A program made the position numbers and the translations under genes. The notes below the pieces were generated by a model. It saw only the letters and a program-made list of their open reading frames with translations, was not told the DNA's origin and did not search any database. Of a DNA stretch of 10,207 bases, positions 1 to 6,924 are shown one piece after another. The stretch is from Nitrospirota bacterium. Lineage in GTDB: Bacteria > Nitrospirota > UBA9217. The DNA lies in assembly GCA_027456925.1 (NCBI GenBank), contig DAIDTZ010000127.1:1-10207 (forward strand), read 5' to 3'. Each line of letters begins with the position of its first letter. The first letter of the stretch is position 1.

Positions 1-78
1 TCTGTATCCACATGCCGGCACCCCGTCTATTATGATAAAAATACCACACCGAAGAAGGCAAGTAAAGGGATTATTTTA

Positions 79-106
79 TTGACTTTTTTCAAAGATACGA
101 TATACT
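79..106 (+). promoter_or_regulatory. Sigma70-type promoter of argS
   Basis: A -35 box TTGACT (79-84) and a -10 box TATACT (101-106) are separated by 16 bp, each one or two bases from consensus. Transcription would start near 113, about 32 nt before the argS ATG. The surrounding DNA is clearly AT-richer than the genes. Positions 1-78 hold no ORF or terminator that I can support. This promoter could drive argS and, by read-through, the tgt-yajC-secDF genes, since I see no terminator before the one after secF. Confidence 0.65.
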
Positions 107-144
107 TTCTCTCCTGTAAACCGCGAAGGAACTGCTGATTATCG

Positions 145-1809
145 ATGAAACAAACGCTGACCGAAATCCTGCTCCAAGCCTTAAGCCGGGCCAAAGAAAG
201 AGGCGAACTCAAACTCGAAACACAGCCGGTCATCACGCTCGATACTCCGCGAGACAAGAGTCACGGCGACCTTGCCACGACCCTTGCCATGACCCTGGCC
301 AAGCCGGAGGCCAAAGCGCCGCGGAAGATCGCCGAGATCATCGTGGGCAATATCCAGGATGAAGACGGGATCATCGAAAAGACCGAGATCGCGGGCCCCG
401 GGTTCATCAATTTTGTCTTCCGGCAGGATCGCTGGAAAAAAACGCTCTTTGAAATCGATGCAGAGGGACCCGCCTACGGCCTTTTGAATATCGGCAAGGG
501 AGAAAAGGTGCTCATCGAATTTGTGAGCGCCAACCCGACGGGGCCCCTCCACGTGGGCCACGGACGGGGCGCTGCAGTCGGCGACGCGCTTGCGAATCTG
601 CTATCCGCCGTGGGATACGATGTATCGCGCGAGTTCTACATCAATGACGCGGGAAGGCAGATACGGCTTCTCGCGCTTTCCGTGTATGCCAGATACCAGC
701 AGTCGTTCGGCAACGATTTCCCCTTTCCCGAGGATGGATATCACGGGAGCTACATCGAGGAAATCGCCCAGGGGTTCAGCAAGGTCCACTCCGACAAATT
801 CCTGAACGTTCCTTTTGAAGAGTGCGAGACCCGGTTCGGGGACTACGGCAAAGACGCCATGCTCGTTGATATCCGGACCGACCTCGAAGCCTTCGGGGTC
901 CGCTTCGACACCTGGTTCAGCGAGGCCACGCTGCTTGCCGACGGGTCGGTCCGGAAGTCGCTCGATGAACTGACGGCAAGCCGGAACCTCTACGAGCAGG
1001 ACGGGGCTTTGTGGCTGCGCTCCATTGCCTACGGCGATGACAAGGACCGGGTTGTGGTAAAGAAGGACAAGAGCTATACTTATCTTGCCACGGACATCGC
1101 CTACCACCGGAACAAGCTGGCCCGGGGGTTTAAGACGCTCGTCAATATCTGGGGAGCCGACCATCACGGCTACATACCGCGGGTGCAGGCGGTGATCCAG
1201 GCTTTCGGCCATCCCAAGGATTCTCTCCACGTCGTGCTGGTCCAGCTTGTTGCGATCCTCCGGAACGGACAGCCCGTTCCCATGTCGAAGCGGGCAGGGA
1301 ATTTTGTGACGCTCCGGGATGTTATCCAGGATGTGGGCGGCGATGCGGCACGGTATATTTTCCTTACCCGCCGGTCCGACAGCCACCTCGACTTCGACCT
1401 CGATATTGCGAAGGAACAGTCCCGGGAAAACCCGGTATACTACGTGCAGTACGCTCATGCGCGGCTGTCAAGCCTGTTCCGCGAAGCGGAAGCCCGGAAG
1501 CTTGCCGTACCGAGGGGAGAAGACGTTGATCTTGCCCTGCTCGACCTCGAAGAAGAACAGAACATCATCAAGATGCTTGCCAAATATCCCGAAGTCATCG
1601 AAGAAGCCGCACTGTCCTACGAGCCGCACCGGTTGACCTTCTACCTCCAGGACCTTGCCGGTTTGCTGCATAATTACTATTTCAAGCACCGGGTCATAAC
1701 CGAAGATACGGCGCGGACAACGGTCAAGCTTTTTCTCATGAAGCAGGTAAAGACGGTGATCCAGAGCGCGCTCAAGATCCTCGGGGTCAGTGCGCCGGAA
1801 AGAATGTGA
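145..1809 (+). CDS. argS: Arginyl-tRNA synthetase (class I)
   Basis: Charges tRNA-Arg with arginine using ATP in the cytoplasm. At 554 residues it has the usual bacterial ArgRS length. The N-terminal tRNA-recognition (Add-1) domain spans about residues 1-100, with the family motif GDLATTLAM at 41-49. The class I HIGH signature is SANPTGPLHVGHGRG, with HVGH at 136-139. WGADHHGY (336-343) and MSKRAGN (380-386) belong to the catalytic core. The absence of a strict KMSKS is normal for most ArgRS, where MSKR.G takes that place. The DALR-type anticodon-binding domain follows, about 432-554, with YVQYAHAR at 433-440. The ATG at 145 is the only sensible start, because an in-frame TGA lies three codons upstream (136-138). 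The ribosome site is weak: GAAGGA at 125-130 is about 14 nt away. Next is tgt after an 86-bp repeat-bearing spacer. Confidence 0.98.
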   Translation: MKQTLTEILLQALSRAKERGELKLETQPVITLDTPRDKSHGDLATTLAMTLAKPEAKAPRKIAEIIVGNIQDEDGIIEKTEIAGPGFINFVFRQDRWKKTLFEIDAEGPAYGLLNIGKGEKVLIEFVSANPTGPLHVGHGRGAAVGDALANLLSAVGYDVSREFYINDAGRQIRLLALSVYARYQQSFGNDFPFPEDGYHGSYIEEIAQGFSKVHSDKFLNVPFEECETRFGDYGKDAMLVDIRTDLEAFGVRFDTWFSEATLLADGSVRKSLDELTASRNLYEQDGALWLRSIAYGDDKDRVVVKKDKSYTYLATDIAYHRNKLARGFKTLVNIWGADHHGYIPRVQAVIQAFGHPKDSLHVVLVQLVAILRNGQPVPMSKRAGNFVTLRDVIQDVGGDAARYIFLTRRSDSHLDFDLDIAKEQSRENPVYYVQYAHARLSSLFREAEARKLAVPRGEDVDLALLDLEEEQNIIKMLAKYPEVIEEAALSYEPHRLTFYLQDLAGLLHNYYFKHRVITEDTARTTVKLFLMKQVKTVIQSALKILGVSAPERM

Positions 1810-1814
1810 GAAAA

Positions 1815-1893
1815 CAGGGGACAGGAGCCAGGGTTCAGGGGCCAGCGTAAGCGTAAAAAAACCCGGACCCTGCACCCCGGACCCTGGACCCTG
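1815..1893. repeat. Imperfect inverted repeat of GGACCCTG words between argS and tgt
   Basis: Arms 1815-1845 and 1863-1893 pair at 23 of 31 positions around a 17-nt loop. The right arm carries three exact copies of GGACCCTG (1865-1872, 1879-1886, 1886-1893). The left arm holds degraded complements such as CCAGGGTTCAGGGG. The element fills the whole spacer and ends three bases before the tgt ATG. It displaces any normal Shine-Dalgarno sequence. No T-tract follows, so it is not a standard terminator. From memory, similar iterated 'ggaccctg' strings occur between genes in several bacterial lineages, but I cannot verify that here. Confidence 0.8.
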
Positions 1894-1895
1894 TG

Positions 1896-3014
1896 ATGTT
1901 TAAATTTTCTTTGATAAAAAATGACGCCGCTTCCTCCGCGCGGCTGGGGAAATTCACGACCCCCCATGGCGAAGTAAATACGCCGGTGTTCATGCCCGTC
2001 GGGACGCAGGCCACGGTCAAGACGCTTTCACCGGAAGACCTGGAGAGCATCGGCGCGGAGATCATCCTTTCGAACACGTACCACCTGTTCCTGCGGCCGG
2101 GACATGAATTGATCAAGGAGTTCGGCGGGGTCCAGAAGTTCATGGGGTGGAACAGGCCGGTCCTGACGGACAGCGGCGGGTTCCAGGTCTTCAGCCTGAA
2201 GGAGCTCAGAAAGATCACTGAAGAGGGGGTGACGTTCCAGTCCCCGATCGACGGAGGCGCCAAGCATCTGATCACACCGGAGTATGCCGTGGAGATCCAG
2301 GAGGCGCTCGGCGCGGACATCATTATGGCCTTTGACGAATGCACCCCCTACCCGGCGACGCGGGATTATGCGCAGGAGTCGCTCGATCGGACGCTTCGGT
2401 GGGCAAAGCGCTGCCGTGCGGCAAAAAAAGACAGGGGCCAGGCGCTCTTCGGTATTATTCAGGGCGGGATGTATCCCGATCTCCGGAAACACTCGGCTGA
2501 AGCTCTTGTCGATGTCGGCTTCGACGGTTATGCTTTGGGCGGTCTGTCCGTAGGCGAGACCAAACCCATGATGTATGAAATGATCGAGGCATCGATGCCC
2601 GCGCTTCCCCGGGACCAGCCCCGGTATTTGATGGGAGTCGGAACGCCTGAAGACCTCGTGGAGGGCGTTGACCGCGGCATCGATATGTTCGATTGCGTCA
2701 TGCCGACAAGGAACGCCCGGAACGGCACGTTTTTCACCTCCTTCGGCAGGGTGGCGATCCGGAACGCACAGTATGAGCGGGACAAGGCCCCCATCGATCC
2801 CGGCTGTAATTGTTATACGTGCAGAAATTTTTCGCGGGCCTATCTCCGGCATTTGTTTAACGCCGGTGAGGTGCTGGCGCTCAGGCTTGGCACGATTCAC
2901 AATCTTTTCTTTTACCTGGACCTGATGCGGAATGTCAGGGCGAGCATCGGGGAAGGCAGATTTAAGGCGTTTAAAAAAGAGTTTTTAATGAAAAGAGAAA
3001 AATCTGATGCATGA
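1896..3014 (+). CDS. tgt: Queuine/preQ1 tRNA-guanine transglycosylase
   Basis: Exchanges guanine-34 in tRNAs with GUN anticodons for the queuosine precursor preQ1. It is 372 residues long, typical of bacterial Tgt. Visible family motifs are TDSGGFQVFSL (91-101, catalytic Asp92), the substrate-pocket segment GIIQGG (186-191), GGLSVGE (215-221) and GIDMFDCVMPTRNARNG (261-277, nucleophile Asp266). The zinc site is Cys304, Cys306, Cys309 and His335 (CNCYTC). I prefer ATG 1896 over the adjacent in-frame GTG 1893, because MFKFSLIKND matches the family N terminus. No Shine-Dalgarno is visible, since a repeat abuts the start. A second repeat begins inside the last codons, so the terminal Ser-Asp-Ala is partly repeat-encoded. 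yajC, secD and secF follow, a common bacterial order. Confidence 0.98.
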   Translation: MFKFSLIKNDAASSARLGKFTTPHGEVNTPVFMPVGTQATVKTLSPEDLESIGAEIILSNTYHLFLRPGHELIKEFGGVQKFMGWNRPVLTDSGGFQVFSLKELRKITEEGVTFQSPIDGGAKHLITPEYAVEIQEALGADIIMAFDECTPYPATRDYAQESLDRTLRWAKRCRAAKKDRGQALFGIIQGGMYPDLRKHSAEALVDVGFDGYALGGLSVGETKPMMYEMIEASMPALPRDQPRYLMGVGTPEDLVEGVDRGIDMFDCVMPTRNARNGTFFTSFGRVAIRNAQYERDKAPIDPGCNCYTCRNFSRAYLRHLFNAGEVLALRLGTIHNLFFYLDLMRNVRASIGEGRFKAFKKEFLMKREKSDA

Positions 3015-3055
3015 TCCATGATGCAGGATGCTTCAAAAAATCCTGTATCGTGCAT
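3014..3055. repeat. Imperfect inverted repeat overlapping the tgt stop codon
   Basis: Arms 3014-3029 and 3040-3055 match at 13 of 16 positions (one mismatch is a G-T pair) around a 10-nt A-rich loop. Related words continue on both sides: GATGCATGAT at 3006-3015 and CATCCGGTATCGTGAAT at 3053-3069. The whole low-complexity patch is therefore about 3005-3069, built from GATGCA, GGAT and ATCGTG words. It includes the tgt stop codon (3012-3014) and ends about 15 nt before the yajC ribosome site. No T-tract follows, so read-through into yajC is expected. Confidence 0.7.
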
Positions 3056-3098
3056 CCGGTATCGTGAATTTTACTTGCTATCCTTAAGGAGGTACACA

Positions 3099-3437
3099 AT
3101 GTTCATCGCAACGGCATACGCAATGGGAGCGCCGGGCGGCGGCGCGGCTGCCCCGGCAGGAGGCGGAGGATACTCGAGCCTCATCATGATGGTTGTGATC
3201 TTCGCGATCTTCTATTTCATCCTGATCCGGCCGCAGCAGAAGAAGATGAAAGAGCATAAGAAGATGGTGGAAGAACTGAAAAAGGGCGACCGGATCATAA
3301 CCTCCGGCGGCATGTATGCCACGGTCGAGAACACCACACCTGAGACCCTGACGGTCAAGATCTCCGAAGGTGTTAAAGTGAAAATCACCCGTGGTTCCGT
3401 CGGCGCGGTGGTGAAGCCGGAAGAAGAGAAAGAATAA
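3099..3437 (+). CDS. yajC: YajC, Sec translocase accessory subunit
   Basis: A small inner-membrane partner of SecD and SecF in the Sec export machinery. It has 112 residues, the usual size. A Gly/Ala-rich N terminus (residues 8-24) leads to one transmembrane helix at about 27-43. Then comes the family signature RPQQKKMKEH (44-53) and a small basic cytoplasmic domain with KKGDRIITSGGMYATV (61-76). The start at 3099 is set by a near-perfect Shine-Dalgarno, TAAGGAGGT at 3085-3093. An in-frame ATG at 3018 would add 27 residues, but it reads through repeat DNA and has no such site. secD follows after 56 bp. The tail is acidic and lysine-rich (PEEEKE). Confidence 0.96.
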   Translation: MFIATAYAMGAPGGGAAAPAGGGGYSSLIMMVVIFAIFYFILIRPQQKKMKEHKKMVEELKKGDRIITSGGMYATVENTTPETLTVKISEGVKVKITRGSVGAVVKPEEEKE

Positions 3438-3493
3438 AAAGAGTAAAAGCGCACCGATTCCTAGTTCAAGATTACAGCAGGAGGCATTTCATT

Positions 3494-5068
3494 ATGAAGA
3501 AGAGTATTCAGTGGAGACTCGGGCTCATCGCCTTGTCGGTTTTGATCGCCCTGTTTTTATTTTTGCCCTCTACGCCGCTTTCGTCCGGTCTGCCGGAGTG
3601 GTGGCACAGGAGCGTACCGAAGATTTCGCTCGGTCTCGACCTGCGGGGCGGCAGCCACCTGGTGATGCAGGTGGAAACGGACAAGGCTGTCGAGTCGTCT
3701 GTCGATAATATCGTGGCGGACCTCCAGACAGCTGCGGCATCGCAGCAGCTCGCAATAACGTTCAGCAGGACTGGCCAGGACGTCACGGCAAAATTCGACG
3801 AGGCGGTTGCGGACAAGGCAGAGAAGCTTGTTAAGGAAAGCTATGCCATCCTCGATCTCAAATCCCAGGGACCGGGAGAACTGGTTTACAGCCTCAAGCC
3901 CGCCGAGGTGAGGCGGCTTAAGGAATCGGCGGTGCAGCAGGCGCTTGAACGGACCCGCCGTAGAGTGGACAAGTACGGCGTGGCCGAGCCGCAGATCTAC
4001 AAGCAGCAGAACGATCAGATCGCGCTCCAGCTTCCCGGCGTGAAAAACCCGCAGGAAGCCATCGCCTTCATCAAGACCGCCGGCCGGCTTGAATTCAAGC
4101 TGGTCGATACGGATTCCAATGACATGCAGAAGGCCCTTGCCGGCAAAGCGCCGCAGGGCACCGAGGTCCTGTACGAGGAGCGGGAAGGCGAGGACGGCAA
4201 GATCTCGAAGCAGCCGGTCCTGGTTTACAGCAAGACGCTCATGACCGGCGACCGCCTCACGGAAGCCAGGGTCGGGATCGACGAGTACAACAAACCGGCG
4301 ATCTCCATATCCTTCGACGGTGAAGGCACCAAGATCTTCGACCGTGTAACCGGCGAGAACGTGGGCAAGCAGCTCGCGATCGTGCTCGACGGCGTGGTGC
4401 AGTCGGCGCCCAGAATCCAGGACCGGATCAGCGGCGGCAACGCGCAGATCACCGGCAACTTCACCCACGAAGAGGCGGCGAAGCTGGCCATCGTGCTCCG
4501 GGAGTCGCTCCCGGCGCCGGTGAAGATCATTCAGAACATTACCATCGGTCCGTCGCTCGGGCAGGACTCCATTGACAAGGGCGTGCACGCCGCCCTGATC
4601 GGCGGCCTGATCGTGATTATTTTCATGGCCGTTTACTACCGGATGTCGGGAATCATCGCAGACTATGCCATCGTGCTGAACCTCGTGCTGCTCCTCGGGG
4701 CCATGGCGCTTCTGAACGCCACCTTGACGCTGCCGGGCATCGCCGGCATCATCCTCACCATGGGCATGGGCGTCGACTCAAACGTGCTCATGTTCGAGCG
4801 TATTCGCGAGGAAATCCGCGCAGGCAAACAGCCCCGTCCCGCCGTCGATTCCGGCTACGACAAGGCGTTCCTCACGATCCTCGACTCGCATGTGACAACG
4901 CTCATTACGGCTGCCGTGCTTTTCATGTTCGGCACCGGTCCGATCAAGGGCTTTGCCGTTTCGCTCAGTCTCGGGATCATCATCAACCTGTATTCCGCCC
5001 TGGTGGGCACCAAGGTGATCTTCGACATCATCAATACCCGGTGGAAGCTGGAGAAGTTGAGCATCTAA
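3494..5068 (+). CDS. secD: SecD, protein translocase subunit
   Basis: Forms, with SecF, an RND-type membrane complex that uses the proton gradient to pull exported proteins out of SecYEG on the periplasmic side. It is 524 residues long, a normal short-form SecD. The first transmembrane helix is about residues 8-27. The SecD signature SLGLDLRGGSHL (45-56) and a large periplasmic domain follow, with QLPGVKNPQEA and AIVLDGVVQSAP visible. The C-terminal bundle of five helices begins near residue 370. It carries GMGVDSNVLMFERIREE, with VDSN at 427-430, where the Asp is the residue linked to proton use in this family. AGGAGG at 3479-3484 lies 9 nt before the ATG. secF follows after a 99-bp repeat-containing gap. 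Confidence 0.98.
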   Translation: MKKSIQWRLGLIALSVLIALFLFLPSTPLSSGLPEWWHRSVPKISLGLDLRGGSHLVMQVETDKAVESSVDNIVADLQTAAASQQLAITFSRTGQDVTAKFDEAVADKAEKLVKESYAILDLKSQGPGELVYSLKPAEVRRLKESAVQQALERTRRRVDKYGVAEPQIYKQQNDQIALQLPGVKNPQEAIAFIKTAGRLEFKLVDTDSNDMQKALAGKAPQGTEVLYEEREGEDGKISKQPVLVYSKTLMTGDRLTEARVGIDEYNKPAISISFDGEGTKIFDRVTGENVGKQLAIVLDGVVQSAPRIQDRISGGNAQITGNFTHEEAAKLAIVLRESLPAPVKIIQNITIGPSLGQDSIDKGVHAALIGGLIVIIFMAVYYRMSGIIADYAIVLNLVLLLGAMALLNATLTLPGIAGIILTMGMGVDSNVLMFERIREEIRAGKQPRPAVDSGYDKAFLTILDSHVTTLITAAVLFMFGTGPIKGFAVSLSLGIIINLYSALVGTKVIFDIINTRWKLEKLSI

Positions 5069-5076
5069 ATTTCATA

Positions 5077-5143
5077 ACCACCGGTGACACGGAGAACGAT
5101 CCAAAATTTCAGTTTCAAGATTAAACTCCGTGACTTCTGTGGT
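5077..5143. repeat. Imperfect inverted repeat (CCAC..ACACGGAG family) between secD and secF
   Basis: Arms 5077-5094 and 5126-5143, each 18 nt, form 14 Watson-Crick pairs plus one G-U with three mismatches, around a 31-nt A/T-rich centre. The right arm reads CTCCGTGACTTCTGTGGT. The element occupies most of the secD-secF spacer and stops 14 nt before the secF ribosome site. A related element with the same word order lies after secF at 6091-6166. I recall words of this type ('accac.gagacacggag') as common intergenic repeats in environmental bacteria; that is memory, not a search. Confidence 0.75.
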
Positions 5144-5167
5144 AAATGTTTTATTTCGGAGGGGACA

Positions 5168-6076
5168 ATGCTTCAAATTTTACACAAGACCAATATCGAC
5201 TTCATGGGCTGGAAGAACGTGTCTTTCACCTTTTCTGGCCTGCTCATTCTTCTCGGCATCATCGGTCTGGTGCAGATCGGGCGCGGCAAGGCGAACCTGG
5301 GCGTCGACTTCATCGGCGGCACGACCGTTCAGCTCAGCTTCAAGGAGCCCGTGGCAATCGACAAGGCGCGGGCGGCGCTCGAGAAGAGCGGCTTCCAGGG
5401 TTCGATGATCCAGGCGGTCGGCGAAGGAGGAAACAAGGTTCTGGTGAGGCTCCGGGAGTCCGAGGGTGCTTCAGACAAGGTCCAGTCCCTGTTCAAACAG
5501 GAATTTCCTGATAATCCCTTCGAAGTGGTGAGTATCGAGGAAATCGGGCCGGTGATCGGCCAGGCGCTCAAGCAGCAGTCTTTGTGGGCCATTACGATCT
5601 CGATCATCGGGATCGTCATCTATGTCGCCTTCCGGTTTCAGTTCAAGTTCGGCGTGGCAGCGGCCATCGCAACGGTGCACGACGTGCTCGCGGTGCTCGG
5701 CGTCTTCTTCATCCTGCACAAGGAGATCAACCTGCTGATCGTCACGGCGCTCCTTACCCTGGCCGGCTATTCGCTGACCGACACCGTGGTGGTCTTCGAC
5801 CGGATCAGGGAGAACCTGAAACGGAACAGGCGCGATCCGCTGCCGAAGCTGGTGAACGACAGCATCAACGAGGTGCTGTCCCGGACGCTCATCACCTCGC
5901 TCACCGTCGTGCTTGTCCTCGTCCCGCTCGTGCTGTTCGGCGGGGAGGTTCTGCATGACTTTTCGCTGGCGCTCCTTCTCGGGGTCATCGTCGGGACCTA
6001 CTCTTCGGTGTTCGTCGCAAGCCCCGTTCTGGTCGTGTGGCACACGAAATCCGGCGGACGGCTGATTTCGAAGTAA
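5168..6076 (+). CDS. secF: SecF, protein translocase subunit
   Basis: Partner of SecD in the proton-driven export complex of the inner membrane. It is 302 residues from this start, the common SecF length. A first transmembrane helix at about 18-38 is followed by the SecF signature LGVDFIGGT (44-52), a short periplasmic domain (about 50-130) and five more helices. TLAGYSLTDTVVVFDRIREN, with the conserved Asp205, is the counterpart of the SecD VDSN motif. The start is chosen because GGAGGGG (5158-5164) sits just upstream of MLQILHKTNIDFMGWKN, which matches family N termini. A longer reading from 5084 (330 residues) translates the spacer repeat and is rejected. A terminator follows 50 bp after the stop. 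Confidence 0.97.
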   Translation: MLQILHKTNIDFMGWKNVSFTFSGLLILLGIIGLVQIGRGKANLGVDFIGGTTVQLSFKEPVAIDKARAALEKSGFQGSMIQAVGEGGNKVLVRLRESEGASDKVQSLFKQEFPDNPFEVVSIEEIGPVIGQALKQQSLWAITISIIGIVIYVAFRFQFKFGVAAAIATVHDVLAVLGVFFILHKEINLLIVTALLTLAGYSLTDTVVVFDRIRENLKRNRRDPLPKLVNDSINEVLSRTLITSLTVVLVLVPLVLFGGEVLHDFSLALLLGVIVGTYSSVFVASPVLVVWHTKSGGRLISK

Positions 6077-6090
6077 GAACAAAAAACCTT

Positions 6091-6166
6091 ACCGCAGAGA
6101 ACGCGGAGGAAGAATAAAACTTTTCGGGACACGGATTTCGTTATAGAATCCGTGTCCTCTTTGTTT
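6091..6166. repeat. Second CCAC..ACACGGAG-family repeat, downstream of secF
   Basis: The left arm ACCGCAGAGAACGCGGAG (6091-6108) matches 13 of 18 positions with the reverse complement of the right arm of the secD-secF repeat. It pairs with 6149-6163: 6093-6107 against that arm gives 13 pairs of 15, two of them G-U. Arm spacing and order resemble the element at 5077-5143. The right arm is also the descending stem of the secF terminator, so the repeat and the terminator share sequence. Confidence 0.6.
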
Positions 6167-6167
6167 T
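6127..6167 (+). terminator. Intrinsic terminator of the secDF block
   Basis: A perfect 11-bp stem, GGACACGGATT (6127-6137) with AATCCGTGTCC (6147-6157), encloses a 9-nt loop. It is followed by a T-rich run TCTTTGTTTT (6158-6167). It lies 50 bp after the secF stop and ends just before the YkgJ-like gene, separating the two transcription units. The last T-tract bases overlap a candidate -10 box for the next gene. Confidence 0.85.
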
Positions 6168-6172
6168 ATAAT
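6167..6172 (+). promoter_or_regulatory. Candidate -10 box before the YkgJ-like gene
   Basis: An exact TATAAT lies 8 nt upstream of the ATG at 6181. A start at the usual distance (6179-6181) would give an mRNA with almost no leader, which agrees with the absence of a ribosome site before this gene. The expected -35 region (about 6143-6150) has no TTGACA-like sequence because the terminator stem lies there, so the call rests on one hexamer. Confidence 0.4.
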
Positions 6173-6180
6173 GTTTTGCC

Positions 6181-6873
6181 ATGGCAGATAAATCACCAAC
6201 GTCAGTAAAAATCGGCGGGGCGGATGCGGCAATCATCGCGGAATCCGACTTGTTTCAATTATCCTGCGGCGTCTATGGCTGCACCTCGAATTGTTGTACG
6301 AAAAGCGCCCCGATCGTCCTCAATCCTTATGAAATTGCCCTGATTTGCAGGGAAGGCAGGATAAACTACGAAGATCTGCTCGACATCGTGGAAACGGACC
6401 GGGCAAAGGGCTTTCCGCTGGTGATGCTGCCGCGGGACCCCTCCTGTTATTTTTGGACCGGGAGGGGATGCCGCATCTACGGGGCGCGGCCACTGGCGTG
6501 CAGGCTGTTTCCGCTCGGCAGAGTTTTCGACAACGGCCGGTCCCGCATCGTACTGCCGGAACTGAACGTATGCTCAGGTCTTGCGCCCGCACCCTCGACG
6601 AATACGGTTGCAGACTATCTTTTCGCTCAGGATACGTCCACGCTTGTTGAAATGGCCGACCGTTGGATCGAATTCGTGAACGACGTAGAACTGCTCCAGT
6701 TCCCCGACAAGCCGGTCACGTCCGTAGCTTTTCACATGCTCGTCTACAGTCCCGATACACCTCCGGCCGTCGGACACTCCGACGATATGCTGGCTCTTGA
6801 GGACCGCTTCATCATGCGCCTTGCCACGGCTCGGAACCAGCTCCCCCAATTCCTGCTTCGCCAAAAGAAATAA
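6181..6873 (+). CDS. YkgJ-family cysteine-cluster protein
   Basis: A 230-residue soluble protein of the YkgJ/UPF0153 type, a family with a Cys-rich domain thought to bind zinc or iron and no firmly established reaction. The cluster is visible as CGVYGCTSNCC (Cys29, 34, 38, 39), then Cys89 and Cys97, then IYGARPLACRLFPLG with Cys107, and Cys131. The order CxxxCC ... C ... GCxIY..RPxxCRxFPL is diagnostic. The C-terminal part, about 140-230, has no motif I recognise. No Shine-Dalgarno precedes the ATG, and an in-frame TAA-terminated frame rules out the nearby ATG at 6171. It follows the secF terminator and precedes the SDR gene by 108 bp. A functional link with that gene is unproven. Confidence 0.88.
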   Translation: MADKSPTSVKIGGADAAIIAESDLFQLSCGVYGCTSNCCTKSAPIVLNPYEIALICREGRINYEDLLDIVETDRAKGFPLVMLPRDPSCYFWTGRGCRIYGARPLACRLFPLGRVFDNGRSRIVLPELNVCSGLAPAPSTNTVADYLFAQDTSTLVEMADRWIEFVNDVELLQFPDKPVTSVAFHMLVYSPDTPPAVGHSDDMLALEDRFIMRLATARNQLPQFLLRQKK

Positions 6874-6924
6874 TGCACGGCAATGTCCCTCCGGGTGTAT
6901 CCTTTCGGCAGCCGGGAAAACAGG

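Noticed and set aside
1..78. TATGAT at 31-36 as a promoter box
   Set aside because: No matching -35 sequence at a suitable distance, and a better promoter lies at 79-106.
376..386. Missing canonical KMSKS in ArgRS as a sign of an inactive enzyme
   Set aside because: Most bacterial ArgRS lack a strict KMSKS; MSKRAGN at 380-386 is the normal form and the rest of the protein is intact.
601..1458. 285-residue open frame on the - strand inside argS
   Set aside because: Antisense shadow of a well-matched argS; the translated text shows no domain and it has no ribosome site that I can see.
1863..1893. Three GGACCCTG copies as a possible CRISPR or satellite array
   Set aside because: Units are 8 nt, partly overlapping and without spacers; they belong to one arm of an inverted repeat.
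2028..2900. 290-residue open frame on the - strand inside tgt
   Set aside because: Shadow of tgt, a result of GC-rich codon use; no recognisable protein features.
3557..4588. 343-residue open frame on the - strand inside secD
   Set aside because: Longest shadow in the window, very rich in Arg, Leu and His as expected for antisense of GC-rich coding DNA; secD itself is certain.
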